A stretch of 52,736 bases of DNA from Bacteroidales bacterium (GTDB lineage: Bacteria; Bacteroidota; Bacteroidia; Bacteroidales; DTU049): assembly GCA_016937255.1 (NCBI GenBank), contig JAFGWG010000109.1, positions 1 to 52,736 on the forward strand, in the 5' to 3' direction. The notes beneath the pieces were generated by a model. It ran no database searches, was not told the origin of the DNA, and worked only from the letters and a program-made list of their open reading frames with translations. Below are positions 8,208-15,238 of this stretch, piece after piece; position 1 is the first letter of the stretch; each line of letters begins with the position of its first letter. The position numbers and the translations under genes were made by a program.

Positions 8208-9482
8208 ATGGCAAAATATTTACTTTATGTAAGGGTTGTTTTTTTTGCGCTTAATCTTCTGCCATTTTGCTTTGTAAATGGTCAAAATGTAGTGAATAAC
8301 GGAGATGGTATAGTTATTAATAGTGGCGCATATCTCGTAATAGGTGGCGATTATATTAATCATACGGCTACTCAGGATGGGTTTGTTGATCTTGATGGGA
8401 GTATGCTGGTATATGATGATTTTTTAAATTACGCAAACAATGATGTTTTTATTAATGTTGAAGCAATTCCCGATGGTCTTGTGCTCATGCCTTCAGCTCA
8501 GCAGCAAACAATCGGGGGTAGCCATGAAACGGGTTTTGAAAACCTCCACGTAGTTGCTGGTACTAAGCTTCTCGATTTTGATAAAGCACGGGTGGAAGGA
8601 GTTTTTACTCTGGCATCTGTTTTTGATTTAAATCGCAATACTCTAGAGATTACCAAAAGCAATACATCGGCCTTACATTATGTTTCGGGGTATCTTTATG
8701 CGGAAACAGATCCAATACAGGGACTTGGTGTACTTCGTTGGCATATTGATGATCAACTGGGTTTTTTCTATGTTCCTTTTGGTTCTGGATTGGGAAATTA
8801 TAATGATCTTGATTTGATGTTTGCAGTTCAAACTCCTGCTGTAGGAAATGGATATGTCGATTTTTCAACTTATCCTACTCCTCCCTCAAATGCGCCGCTT
8901 CCTGATAATGTAACAACTCTTGCACCATTTACCGCTGAACTTACTATAGATCGCTTCTGGGTAATTGATGCTACGCAGGCTCAAAAACCGTCAGCCAGTA
9001 TCGAGTTTTCATATACTCAAATCGATTGCAACGGAATTAAGGAAAATACACTCAAGGCCATCAGATATAATGATGACAATAGCACTTGGGATGATTGGGG
9101 TCCTGATGGTCAGATTGATATCACCGCAAATACATTGCTTACTTCACAAGTTGCAAGTACAGATTTGTATAAAAGTTGGACGCTCACCGGGCAAACAGAT
9201 GAGGATTTCATTTTTATTCCAAATACATTTTCACCAAATCATGATGGGGAGAATGATGTTTTCTATCCAATTATTGGAAATGAGGAAGTAAATGAGTATG
9301 TTTTTCGTGTGTTTGATCGCTGGGGAACTGAAATATTCTACTCCACAGCAACGAATGAAGGTTGGGATGGATTCTTTAAAACTGCCGAATGTCCCCAAGA
9401 TGTTTATGTTTATATTCTGGAGTACAGAAGTGTAAATGGAGAGAAAGTTCACAAATACGGACATGTCAATTTAATTCGATAA
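8208..9482 (+). CDS. T9SS type B sorting domain (gliding-motility-associated, CHU_C-like) surface protein
   Basis: An exported protein of about 424 residues. A signal peptide runs from the ATG at 8208 to about GQN; a longer frame from 8169 adds 13 residues. The middle (about 25-330) is beta-rich and not assigned. The C-terminal ~90 residues form the type B sorting domain: IPNTFSPNHDGENDVF, then FRVFDRWGTEIF, GWDGFF, and a terminal VYVYILEY block. Such domains direct secretion by the type IX system and surface attachment in Bacteroidota. It is the first of three closely spaced plus-strand genes (gaps 16 and 11 bp). Confidence 0.88.
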   Translation: MAKYLLYVRVVFFALNLLPFCFVNGQNVVNNGDGIVINSGAYLVIGGDYINHTATQDGFVDLDGSMLVYDDFLNYANNDVFINVEAIPDGLVLMPSAQQQTIGGSHETGFENLHVVAGTKLLDFDKARVEGVFTLASVFDLNRNTLEITKSNTSALHYVSGYLYAETDPIQGLGVLRWHIDDQLGFFYVPFGSGLGNYNDLDLMFAVQTPAVGNGYVDFSTYPTPPSNAPLPDNVTTLAPFTAELTIDRFWVIDATQAQKPSASIEFSYTQIDCNGIKENTLKAIRYNDDNSTWDDWGPDGQIDITANTLLTSQVASTDLYKSWTLTGQTDEDFIFIPNTFSPNHDGENDVFYPIIGNEEVNEYVFRVFDRWGTEIFYSTATNEGWDGFFKTAECPQDVYVYILEYRSVNGEKVHKYGHVNLIR

Positions 9483-9498
9483 TTAAAAAAACAATCAT

Positions 9499-11160
9499 AT
9501 GAACAGGATTTTTACAAAACAGGCTTTATTGGTAATGGCGCTTCTATTGATTTTAGGAGGTAGAACAGGCTTTGCCCAGAATAATGTAGCCATAAATTCA
9601 ACAGGAAACCTCCCTGATCCTTCTGCAGCCCTTGATGTATCTGCTGATGATAAAGGAGTTTTGATTCCAAGAATGAGTGCCGTTCAGCGTTTGGCTATTG
9701 CCGCTCCCGCAGATGGACTAATGGTTTATGATACAGACACTATGTGTGTTTTGGTTTATCAGGCTGGAACTGCGAGTTGGTTTTCACTTTGCAATTCATC
9801 TAGTGGTGTTATAGGTGCAGACGGCTTATCGAGTTTAGTTAAACCTACCATTGAGCCTGCAGGTGCAAACTGTGCAAATGGTGGTTTTATGCTTGAGTTT
9901 GGTCTCGATGCAAATAATAATGGAATTCTCGATGCAGGGGAAGTGAATGCTGCATTAACGAGATATATTTGCCATGGTGCTGATGGCGCTACAGGCCCTG
10001 CCGGTCCAGCCGGTCCAACAGGTGCAACTGGTGCAACCGGAGCTACTGGTCCTGCCGGAGCAACCGGTCCACAAGGTCCTGCCGGCCCTGCGGGTACGGG
10101 TTATAATACCGTTGCATTAACTTCTCTTGAGCCTGCAGGTGTAAACTGCCCAAATGGTGGGGTTTTACTTCAGTTTGGTCTCGATGCAAATAGTAATGGT
10201 GTGCTTGATCCCGGGGAAGTAGATCCTTCATTATCAAGATATGTGTGTAATGGAGCTGTTGGTGCAACCGGCCCTGCTGGCCCAGCCGGAGCAACTGGTC
10301 CCGCCGGACCCGCCGGACCCGCCGGACCAACCGGAGCAACAGGAGCAACTGGCCCTGCCGGTCCTGCCGGAGCAATGGGCGCAACTGGTCCTGCCGGTCC
10401 AACTGGAGCTACTGGTGCTACAGGTCCTCAAGGCCCTCAAGGTCCTGCCGGTCCTCTTGGTTGTACTAATGCCAATTATGTTCTGAAAAACGATGGTGTT
10501 CAGGGTGTTTGCTCTATTATTTATGACAATGGTACTAATATTGGAATCGGAACAGCAGCTCCAACTCAAAAACTCGATGTAGTTGGCGCAGTAAAATTTT
10601 CAAACGCTTTAATGCCAAATAATAATGCAGGTACTTCAGGTCAAATACTGCAATCTCAAGGAGCTGGGCTTCCTCCAATTTGGGAAACTCCAACCAATAT
10701 TGCTATTTATGGTAACCATGTAGATAATGTAACGCTGACCAATTTAGTTACTACAACAAGTACCAGCTGGGTAGATATCCCTGGAATGTCTAGAACTTTT
10801 ACTCCTGTTCATAATAAAATATACATCTTTGCGTCGCTTGTTGCCCGTTTGGCAAATAGTAGCGGTATGGCTCAATTCGGTCAAGCTATTTGTAGTGCTC
10901 GTATTTTGGTAAATGGTGTTGAGGTTGCTACTGCAGCAACTGTTGTAACAGATTTCGATGAGGATTATTGGGGAGGTCAATATGTTGTAACTTCAGGTAT
11001 GATTTCTTTCTCCGGAGTTCCTGTAAATTGTACTGCCGGAGTACCTGTGGTTGTTAAAATGCAATGGAGCGCAGCTGTGAGTTGGGCTACTTCACCATGG
11101 AGACTTGAAATTAGCCCGGGTTCCGCAAATGATCACTGTACAATGACATTGTTCGATTAA
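9499..11160 (+). CDS. secreted collagen-like (Gly-X-Y) protein with EF-hand-like modules
   Basis: 553 residues with a signal peptide (to about residue 26, GFAQN). Residues about 35-105 have the LDVSADDKGVLIPRM-type head seen in many Bacteroidota surface proteins. Two similar ~50-residue modules follow (about 110-160 and 202-252). Each has paired cysteines and a canonical 12-residue EF-hand-like loop, DANNNGILDAGE and DANSNGVLDPGE. Each module is followed by Gly-X-Y repeats rich in GPA, GAT and GPT (about 160-200 and 252-321). A NIGIGT..TQKLDVVG linker and a C-terminal ~200-residue domain complete it. No T9SS tail is seen, so the export route past the periplasm is uncertain. Triple-helix formation is inferred from composition. 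Confidence 0.85.
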   Translation: MNRIFTKQALLVMALLLILGGRTGFAQNNVAINSTGNLPDPSAALDVSADDKGVLIPRMSAVQRLAIAAPADGLMVYDTDTMCVLVYQAGTASWFSLCNSSSGVIGADGLSSLVKPTIEPAGANCANGGFMLEFGLDANNNGILDAGEVNAALTRYICHGADGATGPAGPAGPTGATGATGATGPAGATGPQGPAGPAGTGYNTVALTSLEPAGVNCPNGGVLLQFGLDANSNGVLDPGEVDPSLSRYVCNGAVGATGPAGPAGATGPAGPAGPAGPTGATGATGPAGPAGAMGATGPAGPTGATGATGPQGPQGPAGPLGCTNANYVLKNDGVQGVCSIIYDNGTNIGIGTAAPTQKLDVVGAVKFSNALMPNNNAGTSGQILQSQGAGLPPIWETPTNIAIYGNHVDNVTLTNLVTTTSTSWVDIPGMSRTFTPVHNKIYIFASLVARLANSSGMAQFGQAICSARILVNGVEVATAATVVTDFDEDYWGGQYVVTSGMISFSGVPVNCTAGVPVVVKMQWSAAVSWATSPWRLEISPGSANDHCTMTLFD

Positions 11161-11171
11161 ATACAATTGTA

Positions 11172-11489
11172 ATGAGAAGATTTGTTTTAATCATATCGGT
11201 TTTTATTCTGACAGGCTTTTGTGCAAATGCTCAGCAAACTGCGGTCTCAAAATCAGCTGCTGCTTCAGTAGAAGTAAGAAATCAGCCTCCTGACCAGAAT
11301 ACTGCAATGAAGCTTTTGCGACATAATCAAATTATGGCTTTGCCTGATTCACAGAAAATATCTCCCACACATTGTTTTGGTCAGGTGGATACAAATATGG
11401 CAACTAGCCCGCGTTTTCTGGGGTGGGATACCATTATTACACCAACAATGCGATATTATCCTCCTCCAAGACCTGAGGAACAAGACTAA
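11172..11489 (+). CDS. small exported protein, unknown function
   Basis: A 105-residue protein with a clear signal peptide (MRRFVLIISVFILTGFCANAQ). The mature part is about 84 residues, polar, with a proline-rich end (YYPPPRPEEQD). No family is recognised. It starts 11 bp after the collagen-like gene, so it is probably in the same operon and may act with the two preceding surface proteins. Its stop is 1 bp from the stop of the convergent aminotransferase gene. Confidence 0.65.
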   Translation: MRRFVLIISVFILTGFCANAQQTAVSKSAAASVEVRNQPPDQNTAMKLLRHNQIMALPDSQKISPTHCFGQVDTNMATSPRFLGWDTIITPTMRYYPPPRPEEQD

Positions 11490-11490
11490 A

Positions 11491-12636
11491 TTATTCCGAA
11501 AGGAATTCTGCTAAATTACGAGCAATAAATTTAATGTCTGCCTTCTTAATGCCAGTGTGCATGGGAAGGCGGATTAGTTTTGGGTATTCTGATTCGCTAA
11601 TTGGACAATCGATAGAGCGAAAATGCTGCCCAAAAGGACTTTTATGCAATGGAGGGAAATGCCTGTGTGCAGATATGTCTCTTGCATTTAGATGAGCCAA
11701 AATAGCATTTGCAGTATTAGAATCTTGACATTTTAGAAAGAAAATATGGGCATTGAAAATGGTTTCTTTTTCTGGCAAAGGAGGGAGCTGGAAAATCTTC
11801 TTGTTTTCAATAAGAACTTTCAGCTCTTCATAATACCAATTCCATACTTCAAGCCTATATGAATTTGTTATTTCCAATTCCCGAAGTTGCGAATAGAGAT
11901 AAGCTGCCGATAAATTATTCATGCTGAAAGATGAGCCTTCACTGGTCCAGGTATATTCTTCAACTTCTTTTTTTAGAAAAGCACTGCGGTTGCTTCCTTT
12001 TTCATAGATCTGCTCCGCTTTTTCAAGTAAGGTTTCATTATTAAGCAGCAAAGCACCACCTTCTCCACAATGAATATTCTTGGTTTCATGAAAACTCAAA
12101 CAGCCTATATCTCCAATGGTTCCCAGATATTTGCCATTTAATTTTGCGCCAATGCTATGAGCAGCATCTTCAATCAAAAAGAGACTGTGTTTATTGCAGA
12201 TTTCTGAAAGCCGGTTAAGATCAGCGGCATATCCTCCATAGTGCACGGCCACAATAGCTTTTGTGTTTGGACTGATTTTGCTTTCTGCATCGGCAGCATC
12301 AATGCACATGGTTTCCGGAAGAATATCAGCAAAAACAATTTTTGCGCCCCGCAAAACAAAAGCATTAGCTGTACTGATATGCGTGAATGATGGTACTATA
12401 ACTTCATCACCCGGATGAATATCAATGCATAAGGCTGCCATTTCCAAAGCCCCTGTACATGAATGGGTCATAAAAACGTGCTTGCATTTGTAATTTTTCT
12501 TAAACCAATGCTCGCATTTCTTCACGAAATCTCCATCAGCACTCAGGCACCCAGATTGTATGGCTTGTTTAAGAAAGATCTCTTCATTCTGACTTCTATA
12601 TGGAATATTGAATTCAATCACGCAATGCGTTTTCAA
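11491..12636 (-). CDS. rffA: DegT/DnrJ-family aminotransferase, WecE/RffA-type (dTDP-4-keto-6-deoxyglucose transaminase)
   Basis: PLP-dependent sugar aminotransferase that likely makes dTDP-4-amino-4,6-dideoxygalactose for a surface polysaccharide. The family pattern is clear: LSADGDFVKKCEHW, SCTGALEMAALC, GDEVIVPSFTHISTANAF, EDAAHSIGA and the PLP lysine in SFHETKNIHCGEGG. At 381 residues it matches WecE/RffA. The substrate is inferred from similarity of the N-terminal third, and a related sugar is possible. The ATG at 12636 overlaps ddl by 23 bp; a GTG at 12621 begins closer to the usual family start. Confidence 0.88.
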   Translation of the reverse strand: MKTHCVIEFNIPYRSQNEEIFLKQAIQSGCLSADGDFVKKCEHWFKKNYKCKHVFMTHSCTGALEMAALCIDIHPGDEVIVPSFTHISTANAFVLRGAKIVFADILPETMCIDAADAESKISPNTKAIVAVHYGGYAADLNRLSEICNKHSLFLIEDAAHSIGAKLNGKYLGTIGDIGCLSFHETKNIHCGEGGALLLNNETLLEKAEQIYEKGSNRSAFLKKEVEEYTWTSEGSSFSMNNLSAAYLYSQLRELEITNSYRLEVWNWYYEELKVLIENKKIFQLPPLPEKETIFNAHIFFLKCQDSNTANAILAHLNARDISAHRHFPPLHKSPFGQHFRSIDCPISESEYPKLIRLPMHTGIKKADIKFIARNLAEFLSE

Positions 12637-13597
12637 TAATCATGTCGTATAATTCGCTGTCGGTAAAGCCTGAGGCTCTGGCTTGTTGTGGGACAATGCT
12701 TGCCGAAGACATTCCCGGAATCGTATTCACTTCAATAAAATACGGGTCTTTTCCGTCGTGAATGAAATCGAATCGAACCACACCGCGGCAATTCAGTTTT
12801 TCATAGAAATATTCACTCTGTTTTCTAACATCTTCCACCAGCCTTTCATCTACCGGTGGTGGAGTAATTTCGTCGGCCATGCCTTGAGTGTATTTAGCCT
12901 CAAAATCGAAAAACTCTTTTTTGCTTCGAATCAGAGTGAGTGGAAAACTCATTATTTTGCCTTTGTGTCTGATGACTCCACATGTAAGTTCATCGCCCGA
13001 AATATATTCTTCGATAATGACTTCCTTGTCTTCTTTGAAAGCTTTTTCAATGGCTGTCGGAAGGTCTTTAATATCTGTAACCCGGCTCATTCCAATGCTG
13101 CTTCCTCCGCTATTGGGTTTCACAAAAACTGGAAACTTCATTGCTTCTGCTTCAGCAAAGTCTAATTTGCATTCAGGTGAATTTAGGTATATGCTTTTCG
13201 CTGTTTTTGCCCCGAATGCTTCCACAAATTTTAGCGTATATGCTTTATTGAAAGTAAGATTTGAAACCATGGCAGAACAAGTGGTGTGAGGAATCTCTAA
13301 TATTTCAAAATAGCTTTGTAGCATACCGTTTTCGCCCGGAGTTCCGTGAATCATGATGAAAGCCAAGTCAAATTTCAGTACTCCGTTTTTTGTTTCCACC
13401 GAAAAATCATGACGGTTTACCGGGATATCTTCTCCATCAACTTCACATAGCCATTCTTTACGGCTAATTTTCATCAAAAAAACATTATAATTGTTTCGAT
13501 TGATGTTTTTTGCAATCACCGAAGCACTTTGAATGGAGATAACCGATTCGCCTGAATAACCGCCACTTAGCAGCGCAATATTGGGTTTAGATGACAT
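12614..13597 (-). CDS. ddl: D-alanine--D-alanine ligase
   Basis: ATP-grasp ligase making D-Ala-D-Ala for peptidoglycan. Signatures are ALLSGGYSGE at the N-terminus, IMIHGTPGENG, VFVKPNSGGSSIGMS (ATP-binding loop), EEYISGDELTCGV, FDFIHDGKDPYFIEVNTIPGM and STS-like ending. At 327 residues it has normal length. It overlaps the sugar aminotransferase gene downstream, which is probably co-translated. No D-Lac-type specificity change can be judged by eye. Confidence 0.95.
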   Translation of the reverse strand: MSSKPNIALLSGGYSGESVISIQSASVIAKNINRNNYNVFLMKISRKEWLCEVDGEDIPVNRHDFSVETKNGVLKFDLAFIMIHGTPGENGMLQSYFEILEIPHTTCSAMVSNLTFNKAYTLKFVEAFGAKTAKSIYLNSPECKLDFAEAEAMKFPVFVKPNSGGSSIGMSRVTDIKDLPTAIEKAFKEDKEVIIEEYISGDELTCGVIRHKGKIMSFPLTLIRSKKEFFDFEAKYTQGMADEITPPPVDERLVEDVRKQSEYFYEKLNCRGVVRFDFIHDGKDPYFIEVNTIPGMSSASIVPQQARASGFTDSELYDMIIENALRD

Positions 13598-13700
13598 ACG
13601 ATTCTTTTAAAAAGTAAAGGTAGGAAATATTTTTTAGGCATAATTGGTTATTTGTCTAAGTTGTTTTGTGAATTACTCAATTTGTAGAATCTAGGTTTTT

Positions 13701-13760
13701 AATACGCAAAATTCGTGTAAATAATACGTATGAATACGCAAAATTCGTATTAAAATTGCG
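13701..13760. repeat. 60-bp flanking repeat, left copy (dyad-rich)
   Basis: Matches the copy at 14923-14982 at 56 of 60 positions in direct orientation. Inside it, the unit AATACGCAAAATTCGT occurs twice, and the second copy is a dyad AATACG-N7-CGTATT. A further palindrome ATACGTAT lies between them. The last bases provide the TTG of the ATPase promoter, so the repeat sits exactly where an operator would. Confidence 0.85.
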
Positions 13761-13786
13761 ATTACTATAATATTTTCGTATATTTG
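13756..13786 (+). promoter_or_regulatory. Bacteroidota promoter for the AAA ATPase gene
   Basis: TTG (13756-13758), 20 nt spacer, TATATTTG (13779-13786). The ATG at 13796 is 9 nt past the -7 box. The -33 element overlaps the end of the dyad-rich repeat, which suggests repression or another control by whatever binds the repeat. Confidence 0.6.
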
Positions 13787-13795
13787 CAATAAAAA

Positions 13796-14923
13796 ATGAT
13801 TAGGCGTGTTCTCGAAAATAAAATCAGACAAAAAGCTGGAGGTAATAAGGCCGTAATTCTGTTTGGCCCTCGTCAGGCAGGTAAAAGTACATTAATGAGT
13901 GAACTTTTTTCTGGTCGTGAGGATATTCTTTGGCTCAATGGTGATGACAGCGAAACAATTGAAATGTTTGAAAATGCATCTATTAATCGTTTCAAAACCA
14001 TTTTTTCGTCCTATAAGATTCTGATAATCGATGAGGCACAACAAATTCCTGACATTGGTAGAAAAATTAAAATATTTACCGATCAAATTCCCGAAATAGG
14101 AATAGTGGCTACAGGTTCCTCTTCTTTCGATCTGGCTGATAAAACATCAGAATCATTAACGGGTAGAAAGTGGGAATTTAAGTTGTTTCCGCTTTCGTTT
14201 TCAGAAATGAGTCTGCATCACGGGTTGCATAATGAACTTGCAATGCTAGAGCATCGTCTTTTGTATGGATATTACCCTGAAGTGGTAACTAATCCTTCGG
14301 AAGAAAAGGAAATTTTGCAATTGCTCTGTGACAGTTATTTATACAAAGATGTGCTGATGTTTGCAAATATCAGACATTCTGATATGATAATCAAGTTGTT
14401 ACAAATGCTTGCCCTGCAAATTGGTTCAGAAGTTTCGTATAATGAACTGGCCAATTCTTTAGGTATTGACCGTGGTACAGTTGAAAGATATATTGATTTG
14501 CTTGAGAAATCTTTTGTGGTGTTTAGACTTCCTGCGTTTAGCCGAAACTTGCGAAATGAGCTGAAAAAATCGCGAAAAATATACTTTACTGATAACGGAA
14601 TTAGGAATATGCTGCTTCGAAATTTCAGTGAACTTCATCTTCGTAACGATGTTGGGGCTCTGTGGGAGAATTTTCTGATCAGCGAAAGAATGAAGAAAAA
14701 TAACTATGACGGATATTTGTGCAATACGTATTTCTGGCGCACATTTTCACAGTCTGAACTTGACTATTTGGAAGAATCTGATGGACAATTGCATGCGTAT
14801 GAGTTCAAGTGGAATGTGAATAAAGCCGCAAAATCAAAAATTCCTTCAGCTTTTAGCGAAATGTATAAAAATGCTGATTTTACTGTAATCAGCCCGGGTA
14901 ATGTAGAAGATTTTTTATTATGA
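13796..14923 (+). CDS. DUF4143-type AAA ATPase with C-terminal nuclease-like domain
   Basis: 375 residues. The N-terminal AAA domain has Walker A GPRQAGKST (about 25-33) and Walker B ILIIDEAQ (about 75-82). A winged-helix-like stretch (SYNELANSLGIDRGTVERYIDLLEKSFVVFRL, cited here by its core GIDRGTVERY) links to the DUF4143 region. That region ends with SELDYLEE...YEFKWN, which fits a PD-(D/E)XK-like ELD/ExK pattern. The family is common in bacterial and archaeal accessory genomes, with poorly known function; a toxin, defence or DNA-transaction role has been suggested only from context. It stands alone between two 60-bp repeats, the right one beginning at the last base of the stop codon. Confidence 0.88.
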   Translation: MIRRVLENKIRQKAGGNKAVILFGPRQAGKSTLMSELFSGREDILWLNGDDSETIEMFENASINRFKTIFSSYKILIIDEAQQIPDIGRKIKIFTDQIPEIGIVATGSSSFDLADKTSESLTGRKWEFKLFPLSFSEMSLHHGLHNELAMLEHRLLYGYYPEVVTNPSEEKEILQLLCDSYLYKDVLMFANIRHSDMIIKLLQMLALQIGSEVSYNELANSLGIDRGTVERYIDLLEKSFVVFRLPAFSRNLRNELKKSRKIYFTDNGIRNMLLRNFSELHLRNDVGALWENFLISERMKKNNYDGYLCNTYFWRTFSQSELDYLEESDGQLHAYEFKWNVNKAAKSKIPSAFSEMYKNADFTVISPGNVEDFLL

Positions 14924-14982
14924 ATACGCAAAATTCGTATAAATAATGCGTATGAATACGCAAAATTAGCATTAAAATTGCG
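14923..14982. repeat. 60-bp flanking repeat, right copy
   Basis: Direct repeat of 13701-13760 with four mismatches. It begins on the final A of the ATPase stop codon. The first half is closest to the left copy; the second dyad is degraded (AATTAGCATT in place of AATTCGTATT). No -7 box follows this copy. Confidence 0.85.
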
Positions 14983-15238
14983 TATACCATCTTCTGCCAT
15001 AGCCACCCGATGTTTTTTTAGTCTGCTTTTTGGGATACGACTTAAATTCTCACCTGTATGGGGAAGAGATAATTCGCAATATTCATCTCCATACTACAGC
15101 CCTCGCATGACTTTTCTCCAAGCCAAAATATCAAAATATCTTTGTTAATAGATGCTGCATTTAGGCTGCATATTTCTCATTAATTTTTAGCATATTTGCA
15201 GGAATCTTATTTGTGAAGAAATTTGAAAATATTGGGAT
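14983..15238. other. non-coding stretch between right repeat and GH3 gene
   Basis: Together with the right repeat this makes a gene-free gap of 315 bp. Apart from a -7-like TATCTTTG at 15137-15144, about 95 nt before the GH3 start, nothing convincing is seen. A short direct repeat, GCTGCAT, occurs twice near 15150-15170. No tRNA, terminator or small reading frame with a good start was found. Confidence 0.5.

Noticed and set aside
10043-10569. Long open frames on both strands over the collagen-like region
   Set aside because: They are the other frames of the Gly-X-Y repeats; their low-complexity Gln/Arg/Ser-rich translations have no start context and no family pattern.
12683-13289. Plus-strand frames of 160 and 133 residues opposite ddl
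   Set aside because: They are antisense to a clear Ddl protein and lack any motif.
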